NCBI RefSeq assembly: GCF_003600685.1 | Contig: NZ_CP032084.1 | Location: 2,542,001 to 2,606,000, forward strand | DNA length: 64,000 nucleotides | DNA from: Achromobacter sp. B7 | GTDB lineage: Bacteria; Pseudomonadota; Gammaproteobacteria; Burkholderiales; Burkholderiaceae_B | Direction: 5' to 3' | Part shown: piece by piece, positions 50,435 through 60,426 of the stretch | How the letters are laid out: every line of letters begins with the position of its first letter | How positions within the stretch are numbered: position 1 is the stretch's first letter | Made by a program: the position numbers and the translations under genes | The notes under the pieces: generated by a model | Told to the model about the DNA's origin: nothing | The model's database searches: none | What the model saw: the letters and a program-made list of their open reading frames with translations, nothing else

Positions 50435-51421
50435 TCAGTCCTTGGCCATCAGACCCAGGTATTCGATCAAGCCCTTTTCCTTCACATAGGTCGCCTGCGC
50501 CCACGCCTTGTAGTCTTCGCTGTTGCGATAGGCCGGCTCCTGGTTCAGCTGCTTCATCACGTCCATGCTGGCCTGGTCGAACAGCGCTTTCTTGAACGCA
50601 TCGTGCAAGGTCTTGACCACGGCCGGGTCCATGCCCTTGGGGCCGGCCAACCCATATGGTGACGTGGACACGACCTTGTAGCCCAGCTCTTGCGCCGTGG
50701 GCACGTCGGGCCAGCGCGTGGTGCGCTTTTCGCCAAAGGTCACCAGTAGCCGCATCTTGCCCGAGTCCACGAACTGGTCCCAGCCCGTGGCGTCGCTTTG
50801 CGCCATGACGTGGCCGCCCAGCAGCGCCTGCTGCATGTCGGCGTTGCCCTTGAACGGCACGTGGTTCAGCTTGACCTTGGCGTTGATGGCGATTTCTTCA
50901 ATCAGCAGATGCGGCGACGAGCCGATGCCCGTGGAGCCGTAGTCGATGGTGCCCGGCGCCTTGCGAGCCGCCTCGATGTATTCGTTGAACGTCTTGTACG
51001 GCGAATCCGAGCGCACGGTGAAGCCGAACGTATAGCCCGACAGCCCGATGATGAAGCTGAAGTCGTTGATCGGGTCCCAGCTGCTTTTCTGCATGTAGGG
51101 CATGCGCAGCATAGCCAGCGTGTACAGCGCGATCGTGTAGCCGTCGGGCTTGGCGGTGCGCGCCATGGTGGCCGTGCCCAGCGTGCCGCCCGCGCCGGGA
51201 CGGTTTTCCACGATGACCGGTTGCCCCAGGTACTTGGAGGCGTCCTGCGCCACGATGCGCAGGTGGCGGTCGGTCGAGCCCCCGGCCGGGAACGGCACGA
51301 TCAGGGTGATGGGCTTGGTGGGAAAAGCGGCTTGCGCGCTGGCGGCCAGCGGCACGGCGGCGCCAACGGCGGCAAGCAGCAATGCGCCCAGGCAGGCGCG
51401 GCGCAAAGGCATCTTCAGCAT
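50435..51421 (-). CDS. Bug-family (TctC-like) periplasmic solute-binding protein
   Basis: A 328-aa protein with a Sec signal ([28 protein letters not shown]). The mature start AFPTKPITLIVPFPAGGSTDRHLR, then PVIVENRPGAGGTLGTATMAR and VKLNHVPFKGNADMQQALLGG, are Bug hallmarks. It is encoded 81 bp after the acyl-CoA synthetase in a beta-oxidation operon. Some Bug proteins, such as the R. palustris adipate binder, bind dicarboxylates, so capture of the operon's substrate is plausible. No membrane partner genes are adjacent. Confidence 0.93.
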   Translation of the reverse strand: MLKMPLRRACLGALLLAAVGAAVPLAASAQAAFPTKPITLIVPFPAGGSTDRHLRIVAQDASKYLGQPVIVENRPGAGGTLGTATMARTAKPDGYTIALYTLAMLRMPYMQKSSWDPINDFSFIIGLSGYTFGFTVRSDSPYKTFNEYIEAARKAPGTIDYGSTGIGSSPHLLIEEIAINAKVKLNHVPFKGNADMQQALLGGHVMAQSDATGWDQFVDSGKMRLLVTFGEKRTTRWPDVPTAQELGYKVVSTSPYGLAGPKGMDPAVVKTLHDAFKKALFDQASMDVMKQLNQEPAYRNSEDYKAWAQATYVKEKGLIEYLGLMAKD

Positions 51422-51502
51422 GGGTTGTCTCCTGTGGTGTTGTTGTGGTGTGTTGTGGTCGGTCGTCGGTTGTCGCTGAAAGGGCGGGGGGGCGGCGTCG
51501 GT

Positions 51503-53434
51503 TCAGTCGCGCAAGGCCACCTTGACCGGCAATCGCGCCAACGCCTCGCGCAGCTGCTCCTTCAGCGGCGTGGGCGCGTCGGCGTCCGCCTGGACGGCGA
51601 CATCCGGTTGTGCATCGGCCAGCACGCGGAAGATCTTGCTGTCTTCCGTCAGGCCGGCCGCTTGCAGGGTGCGCGCCACCACGGCCTCTACCGAGACGGC
51701 AGTGGCCAGGCGGCGCAAATCGGGTTTGTAGATCTTGCCCACATTGGTCATGGGCATGGCGTCCAGCACGATCACGCGCTTGGGCCGCGCCGGGCCTTCG
51801 TCCACATGGGCGGCGGCGTAGGCAACCAGTTCGGCCTCCGTGACCTGCATGCCGTCCATCAGCGTGACGAAGGCCACGGGCAGCTCGCCGGCGTAGGCGT
51901 CCGGCGCGCCGACCGCCGCGCACAGGTGCACGCCGGGGTGCGTGGCCAGGGCGTCTTCGATGGTCTTGGGATCGATGTTGTGGCCGCCCCGGATGATCAG
52001 GTCCTTGGCGCGGCCTTGCAGGTGTAGCCGGCCTTCGTCGTCCATGAAGCCGACGTCGCCGCTGATCAGCCAGCCGTCTTCCGTGAAGGCGCGGGCGGTG
52101 TCTTCCGGGTCCAGAAAGCCGGGGATCACATTGGGTGCCTTGAACAGCACCATGCCCGGCGTGCCGGGCGGCAAGTCGCGCGCGGCCTGGCCCGAGGGCA
52201 CGTCCAGCCCCACGATGCGTACCTGCACGTAAGGCAGCGGGTAACCCACGCAATTGACCGGGAATACCGAGCCGGGCGGGGTGATGGACGATATGCCCGC
52301 CATTTCCGTCATGCCCAGGCTTTCGTTTACCTGCAAGCCGAACAGCCGCTTGAAGCGCGCGGCCAGTTCAGCGGGCAAGGGCGCGGCGCCCGTGCGGCAA
52401 TAGCGTAGCGATGAGATATCGGCGCCGGCCAACGGTATGTCTGCCAGGGCCGCCAAAATCGTCGGCACGCCTTGCAGCGAGGTCGCGCGGTGCTTTTCCA
52501 CCAGCCGCCAGTAGTTGCGCAGCACCTCGCGGTTGCGCAGCAACATGGGCGTTGGGATGACGGTTTCCACGCCCGCCGACAAGGCCGCCAGCGACGCCGG
52601 CAACACGCCCGCCACGTGAAAAAGCGGATAGCCGTTGATGACCACGTCCGTCGGTCCGGCGTTCTGCAACTGCACGGCGGCCCAGGCGGTAAAGACCTGG
52701 TTGGCGTGCGTGTGGATGGCCAACTTGGGCGCGCCGGTGGTGCCGCCCGTGTGGAAATACGCCGCCACGTCGCTGGCGCGAATAACGCGTTCGCTAAGCA
52801 GGCGGCTGGCGGGTTGCGCGGACCGGTTGGCGTTGAAGTCCAGCGCGTAATCGGGCAGGGCGGGCCGGTCGGACAGCGCTTCGGTGTGGGGCGCCACGCG
52901 CAGGATCGTCTGCAAGGTCGGTACGCGGTCGCGCAGGCGCAGGGCCTTGGTCCACATCTCGCATTCGGCCTCGGCGCCGTAGGCGATCAGCACCTTGGCG
53001 CGCGCCGCCGTCATCAGGGACGCGAGCTTGTCTTCGGTCAGCATCGGGTTCAGCGGCTGGACGATGCCCGCCGCCTCGCCGCCCCACAGCGCCAGGTGGT
53101 ATTCCAGGCAGCCGGGCAGCATGACCGCCACGGCGTCATCCGCGCGCACGCCCAGGTCGTGCAGCAGGTTGGCCGTCTGGTGGATGCCGGCCAGCAAGTC
53201 GCGGTAGCTCCAGCGGATGGCCTCGTCGTCCGGGTCGGCGGATCGCAGGAAGGTCAGCGCGGTCTTGTCGCCGAAGGCCGCGGCCGAGTTGCGGAAGATC
53301 TCGTAGGTGCTTTGCACCGTCAGCGTTTCCGCCAGCGGCCGCGCTTGCAGGCGCTGCACGTCGGCGGCGCTGCGCACGGGAAACGGCGCCGAGAATGGCG
53401 GCGACAGGGGCGGGGCGGCGTGGACCTGCGTCAT
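51503..53434 (-). CDS. Acyl-CoA synthetase (AMP-forming; PimA-like position)
   Basis: A 643-aa ANL-superfamily ligase. The phosphate-binding loop is AYFHTGGTTGAPKLAIHTHA (about 230-249), the adenine motif SLGMTEMAGISS, the hinge region DGWLISGDVGFMDDEGRLHLQGR, and the catalytic Lys in TNVGKIYKPDLR. It activates a carboxylic acid to its CoA thioester. The ATG at 53434 is chosen because the family opens shortly after it; the frame to 53860 is antisense of the dehydrogenase gene. Its place among dehydrogenases and thiolase mirrors the pimeloyl-CoA ligase of pim operons; the substrate itself is inference. Confidence 0.9.
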   Translation of the reverse strand: MTQVHAAPPLSPPFSAPFPVRSAADVQRLQARPLAETLTVQSTYEIFRNSAAAFGDKTALTFLRSADPDDEAIRWSYRDLLAGIHQTANLLHDLGVRADDAVAVMLPGCLEYHLALWGGEAAGIVQPLNPMLTEDKLASLMTAARAKVLIAYGAEAECEMWTKALRLRDRVPTLQTILRVAPHTEALSDRPALPDYALDFNANRSAQPASRLLSERVIRASDVAAYFHTGGTTGAPKLAIHTHANQVFTAWAAVQLQNAGPTDVVINGYPLFHVAGVLPASLAALSAGVETVIPTPMLLRNREVLRNYWRLVEKHRATSLQGVPTILAALADIPLAGADISSLRYCRTGAAPLPAELAARFKRLFGLQVNESLGMTEMAGISSITPPGSVFPVNCVGYPLPYVQVRIVGLDVPSGQAARDLPPGTPGMVLFKAPNVIPGFLDPEDTARAFTEDGWLISGDVGFMDDEGRLHLQGRAKDLIIRGGHNIDPKTIEDALATHPGVHLCAAVGAPDAYAGELPVAFVTLMDGMQVTEAELVAYAAAHVDEGPARPKRVIVLDAMPMTNVGKIYKPDLRRLATAVSVEAVVARTLQAAGLTEDSKIFRVLADAQPDVAVQADADAPTPLKEQLREALARLPVKVALRD

Positions 53435-53451
53435 GGTGTGCCGGCCTCCGT

Positions 53452-54585
53452 TCACGCCTGTGCCAGCGCGATGTAGCGGCGCAGGTGGTGGTCTTCGTCG
53501 CCCAGTTGGTGGTCGATCATGACGAGGCGCTTGGCGTAGTGGGCCAGCGGCAATTCCCAGGTCATGCCGATGCCGCCATGCAGCTGGATGCTTTCTTCGG
53601 CCACCAGGGTGCCGATGCGGCCGATGGTGAACTTGGCGGCGGACAGCGCGCGTTCGCGGGTGGCGCGGTCCGGGTGGTCCAGCGCGGCGGCGGCGTTGAT
53701 GACGGCCGAGCGCGCCTGTTCGATTTCCAGCAAGACATCCGCCATGCGGTGCTGCAAGGCCTGGAAGCTGCCGATAGGCGTGCCGAACTGGCGCCGCGTG
53801 CGCAAGTATTCCAAGGTGGCGTCGCGGGCGCAGTCCATCGCGCCCACGGCTTCGGCGCACAGCGCCAGGATGCCGCGCCCCACGGCGCGTTCCAGCACCG
53901 CATGGCCCGCATCCACATCGCCCAGCAGCGCCTCGGGACCCAGCTTGACGTTGTCCAGCGTGACTTCCGCCGCGCGCCCGCCGTCGATCAAGCCATAGCC
54001 GCGCACGCCCAGCCCGGCCGTGCCCGCGCTGACCAGGAACAGGCTGATGCCCGCTTCGTCGTCTTGCGCGCCCGAAGTGCGCGCCGACACCAGGAACAGG
54101 TCGGCATGTTCACCCGCCGTGACAACGGCCTTGGCGCCGTTCAGCACCCAGCCCTCGCCTGACCGTTCGGCGCGCGTGCTGACGCGCGACAGTTCGTAGC
54201 CCGAGTCCGGTTCGGCCTGCGCCAGCGCGGCCGTGATGCTGCCCGCGATCAGGCCGTCCACCGCTTCGCGCTGGGCGGGCGTGCCGGCGGCGGCAATCGC
54301 GCTGCCCACCATCAAAGCGTCCAGAAAGGGCTCAACAACCAAGCCGCGCCCCAAGGCCTCGAAGACGACGGAGATATCGAAGCCCGCGCCGCCCAAGCCG
54401 CCGTCGGCTTCGGTGAACAAGGCGCCGATCGCGCCCAGCTCGGCATAACGGCGCCAGAACTGCTCGCTATAGCCTTGGGGCGATTGGGCATTGCGTTCGC
54501 GGGTCGCAAAGTCGTACTGCTCGGTGACAAAGCGGCGCAGCATGTCGGAAAGCATGCGCCGGTCTTCGGTATGTTCAAAGTTCAT
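53452..54585 (-). CDS. Acyl-CoA dehydrogenase, smaller subunit type (PimD-like)
   Basis: A 377-aa flavoprotein of the acyl-CoA dehydrogenase fold: N-terminal helices (RRMLSDMLRRFVTEQYDFATRER), a middle beta domain (LAQAEPDSGYELSRVSTRAERSGEGWVLNGAKAVVTAGEHAD), and C-terminal helices ending in IQLHGGIGMTWELPLAHYAKRLVM. The usual catalytic-Glu region is not obvious to me. It starts nine bases after the larger dehydrogenase, and such tandem large/small pairs act as heteromers in pim operons. It feeds electrons to ETF. GGCC-poor spacing gives no extra regulatory hint. Confidence 0.9.
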   Translation of the reverse strand: MNFEHTEDRRMLSDMLRRFVTEQYDFATRERNAQSPQGYSEQFWRRYAELGAIGALFTEADGGLGGAGFDISVVFEALGRGLVVEPFLDALMVGSAIAAAGTPAQREAVDGLIAGSITAALAQAEPDSGYELSRVSTRAERSGEGWVLNGAKAVVTAGEHADLFLVSARTSGAQDDEAGISLFLVSAGTAGLGVRGYGLIDGGRAAEVTLDNVKLGPEALLGDVDAGHAVLERAVGRGILALCAEAVGAMDCARDATLEYLRTRRQFGTPIGSFQALQHRMADVLLEIEQARSAVINAAAALDHPDRATRERALSAAKFTIGRIGTLVAEESIQLHGGIGMTWELPLAHYAKRLVMIDHQLGDEDHHLRRYIALAQA

Positions 54586-54594
54586 GGCCGGCCC

Positions 54595-55791
54595 TTACAG
54601 TCCCAGGATCATCTTGGAAATGATGTTCTTTTGAATTTCGTTGGAGCCGCCGAAGATCGACAGCTTGCGGTTGTTGAAGTACTGCGCGGCGGCGCTGTCG
54701 GCGCCTTCGGGGCCGATGGGGGCGGCCTCATAGCCGTCATGCAGCGCTTCGGGCACGAAGGGGCGCGCGTACGGGCCCATTGCGCGGCGGTTCAACGCCG
54801 TGATTTCCTGGCGGATCTGCGTGCCGCGTATCTTCAGCATGGAGCTTTCCGCGCCCGGTGCACCCCCGCCTGCCACCGCCGCCACCACGCGCAGGTTGGT
54901 GGTGCGCATGTTGGCCAATTCAATTTCCACGCGCGCCAGTCGGGCGGCAAAGTCCGGGTCTTCGGCCAGGGGGCGGCCGTTCTTTTTTTGCTTGGCGGCC
55001 ACGGCCTTCAAGCGTTCCAGCGCGGCGGTGGACTGGCCCACGCCGGCAATGTTGGTGCGTTCGTAGGTAAGCAGGTACTTGGCGCAGGTCCAGCCACGGT
55101 TTTCTTCGCCCACCAGGTTGGCCACCGGCACGCGCACGTCCGAGAAGAACACCTCGTTGACTTCGTGTTCGCCGTCCAGCGTGATGATGGGGCGCACTTC
55201 AATGCCGGGGCTGTTCATGTCGATCAGCAAAAAGCTGATGCCTTCCTGGCGCCGGCCTTCCTGCGACGTGCGTACCAGGCAGAAGATCATGTTGGCGTAC
55301 TGGCCCAGCGTGGTCCACGTCTTCTGCCCATTGACGATGTAGTGATCGCCATCGCGCACCGCCGTGGTCTTGACCGAGGCCAGGTCGGACCCCGCGCCCG
55401 GTTCCGAATAGCCCTGGCACCACCAGTCGCTGCCGTCCAGGATGCGGGGCAGCCAGTACTGGCGCTGCGCGTCGTTGCCGTACTTGATCAGCACCGGCCC
55501 CAGCATGCTCAGGCCGAAGGGCACGATGCGCGGGGCGGCGGCCAGCGCGCATTCGTTGTCAAAGATGTACTTCTGCGTGGCGCTCCAGCCGGTGCCGCCG
55601 TATTGCACGGGCCAGTGCGTGGCCAGCCAGCCTTGTTCATTCAGGATGGCGTGCCACTGGACCATGTCGTCCTTGGTCAGCAGCTTGCCCAGGTTGACCT
55701 TGTCGGACAGGCGGCGCGGCAGCTTGGCCGCCAGGAACGCGCGCACGTCGTCGCGAAAGGCATTTTCTTCGGGGGTGAATTCCAGGTCCAT
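54595..55791 (-). CDS. Acyl-CoA dehydrogenase, larger subunit type (PimC-like)
   Basis: A 398-aa acyl-CoA dehydrogenase. N-terminal LEFTPEENAFRDDVRAFLAAKLPRRLSDKV, FAD/substrate segment QGYSEPGAGSDLASVKTTAVRDGDHYIVNGQKTWTT, and the C-terminal FAD-contact GGSNEIQKNIISKMILGL. It dehydrogenates an acyl-CoA at C2-C3. The 398/377-aa pairing with the gene nine bases downstream is the layout of R. palustris pimC-pimD. It lies 18 bp after the thiolase gene and is part of the same operon. Confidence 0.92.
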   Translation of the reverse strand: MDLEFTPEENAFRDDVRAFLAAKLPRRLSDKVNLGKLLTKDDMVQWHAILNEQGWLATHWPVQYGGTGWSATQKYIFDNECALAAAPRIVPFGLSMLGPVLIKYGNDAQRQYWLPRILDGSDWWCQGYSEPGAGSDLASVKTTAVRDGDHYIVNGQKTWTTLGQYANMIFCLVRTSQEGRRQEGISFLLIDMNSPGIEVRPIITLDGEHEVNEVFFSDVRVPVANLVGEENRGWTCAKYLLTYERTNIAGVGQSTAALERLKAVAAKQKKNGRPLAEDPDFAARLARVEIELANMRTTNLRVVAAVAGGGAPGAESSMLKIRGTQIRQEITALNRRAMGPYARPFVPEALHDGYEAAPIGPEGADSAAAQYFNNRKLSIFGGSNEIQKNIISKMILGL

Positions 55792-55809
55792 GACTATCCT
55801 CAGGCGATA

Positions 55810-56994
55810 TCAAGCATAGATTTCAAACAGGCCGGCCGCGCCCATGCCGCCGCCGATGCACATGGTGACCACGGCGTAGCGGGCGCCACGGCGGCGGCCT
55901 TCGATCAGTACATGGCCGGCCAGGCGCGCGCCGGTGACGCCAAACGGGTGGCCCAGCGCGATGGAGCCACCGTCCACGTTCAGGCGGTCCATGGGGATGC
56001 CGAGCTTTTCCTGGCAATACAGCGCTTGCGACGCAAACGCCTCGTTCAGTTCCCACAGGTCGATGTCCTGGACCTTCAAGCCGTGGCGCGCCAGCAGCTT
56101 GGGCACGGCGTAGACGGGGCCGATGCCCATTTCGTCGGGCTCGCAGCCGGCAATGGCCAGGCCCCGGAACGCGCCCAGCGGGCGGATGCCGGCGCGCTGC
56201 GCCTCGGCCGCTTCCATCAGCACGCAGGCGGCGGCGCCGTCGGACAGCTGCGACGCGTTGCCGGCCGTGACGAACTGGCCTTCGCCACGCACGGGTGCAA
56301 GGCCCGCCAGGGCTTCGTAGGTGGTGCCGGGGCGGTTGCAGGTGTCCTGGTCCACGGTGACTTCGCGTTCGCTGACCACGCCGGTGGCGCGGTCGGTGAC
56401 GGACATGGTGGTGGTGACGGCGATGATTTCTTCGCGATAGCGGCCGGCGGCCTGTGCGGCTTCGGTGCGCGCCTGGCTTTGCGCGGCAAAGCGGTCTTGC
56501 GCTTCGCGGCTGATGCCGTAGCGCGCGGCCACGATGTCGGCCGTTTCGATCATGGGCAGGTAAAGCTCGGGCTTGTTGGCCAGAATCCACGGGTCCATGC
56601 CGCTGACGCCGTCATCGCGAGTGCGAATCTGGGACACCAATTCCACGCCGCCCGCGATCACGGCCGGCGCGCCGTCCATCACGATGCGGCCGGCGGCCGA
56701 CGCAATGGCTTGCAGGCCCGACGCGCAATAACGGTTGATGGTGGCGCCGCCCACGCTGACGGGCAGGCCCGCGCGGATGACGGCTTGGCGGCCGATGTTG
56801 CGGCCGGTGGCGCCTTCCGGGTAGCCGCAGCCGATGAAGGCGTCTTCGATCATCGCGGGGTCGATGCCGGCGCGTTCAACGGCGGCGCGCACCGCGTGCG
56901 CGGCCAGCGTGGGCCCGGCAATCTGGTTGAATTCGCCGCGCCCCGCCTTGGTGATGGGGGTGCGGGCGGTAGAGACGATGACGGCTTCGCGCAT
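55810..56994 (-). CDS. Acetyl-CoA C-acyltransferase (thiolase; PimB-like position)
   Basis: A 394-aa degradative thiolase. The active-site Cys is in [18 protein letters not shown] (about residue 90). The second motif [19 protein letters not shown] has the catalytic His, and the third [16 protein letters not shown] has the second Cys near the end. It cleaves 3-ketoacyl-CoA with free CoA. It opens [20 protein letters not shown], the standard family start. Four to five genes of beta-oxidation surround it on the same strand. Confidence 0.95.
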   Translation of the reverse strand: MREAVIVSTARTPITKAGRGEFNQIAGPTLAAHAVRAAVERAGIDPAMIEDAFIGCGYPEGATGRNIGRQAVIRAGLPVSVGGATINRYCASGLQAIASAAGRIVMDGAPAVIAGGVELVSQIRTRDDGVSGMDPWILANKPELYLPMIETADIVAARYGISREAQDRFAAQSQARTEAAQAAGRYREEIIAVTTTMSVTDRATGVVSEREVTVDQDTCNRPGTTYEALAGLAPVRGEGQFVTAGNASQLSDGAAACVLMEAAEAQRAGIRPLGAFRGLAIAGCEPDEMGIGPVYAVPKLLARHGLKVQDIDLWELNEAFASQALYCQEKLGIPMDRLNVDGGSIALGHPFGVTGARLAGHVLIEGRRRGARYAVVTMCIGGGMGAAGLFEIYA

Positions 56995-57118
56995 AAGAGT
57001 TCCAGTAAAAAGTAAGGGGCCGGGATCAGGCAGCCGTGCTAAGTGGCTGCGATCCGGTGCAGCGGCCTGGCGCGGCGATCCTGGGTGGCGATCAGGGCTT
57101 GCATGGTTTGCCCCGCGT

Positions 57119-59242
57119 TCAAGCGCCTTGGTTCAAGCTGGCGAAGGTGCCGCCGGATTCGGCCAGGCGAACCAGCAAGGGCGACGGCTTCCAGAACGCC
57201 GGGTCTTCCTTGGCAAAGGCGCGGATGTCGGCCAGCACCTGCGCCGCGCCCACGCTGTCGGCGTAGTGCATCGGGCCGCCGCGATGGCGCGGAAAGCCGT
57301 AGCCGGACAGAAACACCACGTCCACGTCCGACGGCCGCAGCGCGATGCCTTCGTGCAGCACGTTGGCCGCCTCGTTGACCATGGCGGCCAGATACCGGCG
57401 CAGGATGTCCTCGTGGGTAAAGGCGCGTGGCGTAACGCCGGCGCGGCGGCGTTCTTCGTCGATGATGGCCAGCACCTCGGGGTCCGGCGTGCCCACGCGC
57501 GCGCCGTCGAGATATTGGTAGAAGCCCCGGCCCGTTTTCTGGCCGAACCAGCCGCGTTCGCACAGGCGGTCCGGGATCTGCACATAGCGCAGCGCCGGGT
57601 CGCGGGTGGCGGCGCGGCGCTTGCGCGTGGCCCAGCCGATGTCGCCGCCCGCCAGGTCCGCCATTTGATACGGGCCCATCGGGTAGCCGAATTCGCGCGC
57701 GGCGGCGTCGATGTCATAGGGCGACGCGCCGTCTTCCATCATCATGTCGGCGGCCTGGCGGTAGACGGCCAGGATGCGGTTGCCAATGAAGCCGTCGCAC
57801 ACGCCGGCGCGCACCGGCGTCTTGCGCAGGCGGCGCGCCAATTCGAAGCCGGTGGCCACCGTGTCGGGGGCGGTATGTTCGCCCACCACGATTTCCAGCA
57901 GCTTCATGATGTTGGCCGGTGAAAAGAAGTGCAGGCCCAGCACGTCGGCCGGGCCGCGCGTGGCCGAGGCGATGCGGTTGATATCCAGGTAAGACGTGTT
58001 CGTGGCCAGCACCGCGCCGAGCTTGGCCACGCGGTCCAGCTGCGCGAAGACGGCCAGCTTGACGTCCATGTCCTCGAACACCGCCTCGATGATCAGGTCT
58101 GCATCGTCCAGCGCATCGTAGGTGGTGGCGCCGGTCAGGCGCGCCAGCCGCGCATCGCGTTCCTGCGCACTGATGCGGCCGTTTTTCACCAGTCGGTCGT
58201 AGACCTGCGCCACGCGGGCGCGACCCCGTTCCAGCGCGGCGTCGTCCTGTTCCACCATGACCACCGGCAAGCCCGCGTCCAGCACCGACACGGCAATGCC
58301 GGCGCCCATCGTGCCGCCGCCCACCACGCCGATCTTGTCCAGGCGGCGCGGCTTGGCTTCCTTCAGTTCGGGGATTTTGGTGGTTTCGCGTTCGGCAAAA
58401 AAGGCGTGCACCAGGCCGGCGCGTTGCGGGCTGTCCCGGCATTGCAGGAACAAGGCGCGTTCGGTACGCAGGCCCTCGTCAAACGGTTGTTCGATGGCGG
58501 CGCGCACGGCTTCGACGATCTTCGCGGGGGAATACAAACCGCGTAGGGTCTGGGCGACGCGTTCGCCGGCGGCGGCGGCTTGGGCCAGCGCGGCGGCCTT
58601 GTCGGCCAGCGCGGCGGTGGCGTCGCGGCTGCGGCGCGGGCCGGCGCCCTGCGCCAACAGTTGGCGGGTGTAGGCCAGCCCGGCCGCCAAGGCGTCGTCG
58701 CCGTCGGCCAGTGTATCCACCAAGCCCGCACGCAAAGCGGCGTCGGCTGACAGGTGCTTGCCGGACAGCATCAGGTCCAGTGCCGCCGCCGCGCCAATCA
58801 GGCGGGGCGTGCGCTGCGTGCCGCCGGCGCCGGGCAACAGGCCCAGGTTCACTTCGGGCAAGCCCAGCTTGGCGCTGGCCAGCGCCACGCGGTAGTGCGC
58901 GGCCAACGCGACTTCCAGGCCGCCGCCCAACGCCGCGCCATGCAGCACGGCGACGACGGGCTTGGTGCTGGCCTCAATGTGGTTGCACACGTCGGGCAGC
59001 GCGGGCGGCCTGGGCGGTTTGCCGAATTCGCGGATGTCGGCGCCCGCGATGAAGTTCTTGCCCGCGCCCACCAACAGAATGGCGCGTACGGATGTATCGG
59101 CCTGGCCTGCCTGGATGGCGTCGGACAGGTCGCGGCGCACATCGGCGCTCAGGGCGTTCACGGGAGGGTGGTCCAGGGTGATGACCAGGATGTCTTCGTC
59201 GCGGCGCGCGTGGGCGGCGCCGGCAGTGCTGCTGTCCGTCAT
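57119..59242 (-). CDS. Multifunctional enoyl-CoA hydratase/3-hydroxyacyl-CoA dehydrogenase (FadB/J-, PimF-like)
   Basis: A 707-aa enzyme. The N-terminal crotonase domain has the oxyanion-hole segments [13 protein letters not shown] and [20 protein letters not shown], and [19 protein letters not shown] with the catalytic Glu region. The NAD-binding domain starts at about 300 ([18 protein letters not shown]), and [18 protein letters not shown] is the dehydrogenase catalytic segment with His and Glu. The ATG at 59242 has AAGGA upstream; the frame to 59290 is dispensable. It is the first gene of the operon; PimF of R. palustris is the same length class and leads its operon. Divergent LysR control is likely. 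Confidence 0.93.
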   Translation of the reverse strand: MTDSSTAGAAHARRDEDILVITLDHPPVNALSADVRRDLSDAIQAGQADTSVRAILLVGAGKNFIAGADIREFGKPPRPPALPDVCNHIEASTKPVVAVLHGAALGGGLEVALAAHYRVALASAKLGLPEVNLGLLPGAGGTQRTPRLIGAAAALDLMLSGKHLSADAALRAGLVDTLADGDDALAAGLAYTRQLLAQGAGPRRSRDATAALADKAAALAQAAAAGERVAQTLRGLYSPAKIVEAVRAAIEQPFDEGLRTERALFLQCRDSPQRAGLVHAFFAERETTKIPELKEAKPRRLDKIGVVGGGTMGAGIAVSVLDAGLPVVMVEQDDAALERGRARVAQVYDRLVKNGRISAQERDARLARLTGATTYDALDDADLIIEAVFEDMDVKLAVFAQLDRVAKLGAVLATNTSYLDINRIASATRGPADVLGLHFFSPANIMKLLEIVVGEHTAPDTVATGFELARRLRKTPVRAGVCDGFIGNRILAVYRQAADMMMEDGASPYDIDAAAREFGYPMGPYQMADLAGGDIGWATRKRRAATRDPALRYVQIPDRLCERGWFGQKTGRGFYQYLDGARVGTPDPEVLAIIDEERRRAGVTPRAFTHEDILRRYLAAMVNEAANVLHEGIALRPSDVDVVFLSGYGFPRHRGGPMHYADSVGAAQVLADIRAFAKEDPAFWKPSPLLVRLAESGGTFASLNQGA

Positions 59243-59362
59243 GGGGTCCTTGTCTCCGGTAAGGCGTCCGCCGGGGCGGCGCCTGGGCAAGCCGGTAACG
59301 GCTTATCGCTGATCGCTTGTCGCGTATCGCTGATCTCTTATTTCTTTATTCTTTCGCAGTAA

Positions 59363-59384
59363 AGATGTCTTGACAATGACATCT
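59363..59384. promoter_or_regulatory. LysR-type inverted repeat between the beta-oxidation operon and its LysR gene
   Basis: AGATGTC (59363-59369) and GACATCT (59378-59384) are perfect inverted copies with TTGACAAT between. TTGACA recurs at 59389 and 59411. The site is 53 bp before the LysR ATG and 121 bp before the divergent operon start. Confidence 0.6.
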
Positions 59385-59436
59385 GGAATTGACACTACGG
59401 ATAATAAAATTTGACAATGCCGCGCAAGGAGACACC

Positions 59437-60366
59437 ATGGACACCAAATCCCTGACCTTGCTGGTCGACATCCTGGACGCCGGCAACCTGAGCGAAGCGG
59501 CGCGCAGGCTCAAGATGACGCGCGCCAACGTCAGCTATCACCTGAACCAGCTGGAACGGTCGGTGGGCATGCAGCTGGTGCGGCGCACGACCCGGCACGT
59601 TGAGGCCACCGAGATCGGCCTGAAGCTGTATCAACATGGCCGCAGCATTCAGGACGAGCTGGTGGCGGCGCGCGAAGCCGTCGATACGCTGGGCAAGACG
59701 CCGCAGGGCAAGGTGCGGCTGAGCGTGCCCAGTGGCTACGGGCAATTCGTGATGACGCCCTGGCTGCTGGAATTCAAGGCGGCCTATCCCGACATCGTGC
59801 TGGACGTGCTGTTCGAGAACAGCGTGGACGATCTGCTGCGCGACGAGGTCGATATCGCGGTGCGGATCATGTCCGAGCCTCCGCAAAACCTGGTGGCGCG
59901 CGAATTGGGCCTGGTGCGCTACGTGGCATGCGCGTCCCAGACCTATGCCGACGCCCGAGGCTTGCCCGAACGCCCGGAAGACCTGGCGCAACTGCCGGTC
60001 ATCAGCGCCGCCGTGATCGGCAGGCCGCTGCGGCTATCGGCGTATTACGACGGCCAGCCGCGCCAGCACGTGGTGCTGGAACCGACGGTGATTTCCCGCA
60101 ACTACGCATTTCTGCGCGATGCCATCCGGGCCGGGCTGGGCGTGGGCGTGGTGCCCGATTACGTGGTGCACGACGACATTGCGCGGGGCGAACTGCTGCC
60201 GGTGCTGACACCATGGCGTTTAAGCATTTTTGGACGCGGCATGTATATGCTGTACATGCCCAACCGACACCATCCGCGCGCGATTTCGATGCTGATCGAA
60301 TTCATCCTGGAACGCGCGCAGCGCAGTCACGAAGGGCAGGCCGGCCTGCTGGCGGTGAAGGGCTGA
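59437..60366 (+). CDS. LysR family regulator divergent from the beta-oxidation operon
   Basis: A 309-aa LysR protein. Helix-turn-helix at about 1-60 (LTLLVDILDAGNLSEAARRLKMTRANVSYHLNQLERSVGMQLVRRTTR). The effector domain (GKVRLSVPSGYGQFVMTPWLLEF, then DIAVRIMSEPPQNLVARELG) resembles the branch around DhcR/CrgA-like regulators. AAGGAGACACC precedes the ATG at 59437. It probably responds to an intermediate of the divergent operon and uses the inverted repeat at 59363. The ligand is unknown. Confidence 0.92.
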   Translation: MDTKSLTLLVDILDAGNLSEAARRLKMTRANVSYHLNQLERSVGMQLVRRTTRHVEATEIGLKLYQHGRSIQDELVAAREAVDTLGKTPQGKVRLSVPSGYGQFVMTPWLLEFKAAYPDIVLDVLFENSVDDLLRDEVDIAVRIMSEPPQNLVARELGLVRYVACASQTYADARGLPERPEDLAQLPVISAAVIGRPLRLSAYYDGQPRQHVVLEPTVISRNYAFLRDAIRAGLGVGVVPDYVVHDDIARGELLPVLTPWRLSIFGRGMYMLYMPNRHHPRAISMLIEFILERAQRSHEGQAGLLAVKG

Positions 60367-60426
60367 CAAGCGCCGGGCACGATACTTGCTGACCACCTCA
60401 ACCAAAAAACGGAAAGTGGGGGCGGG

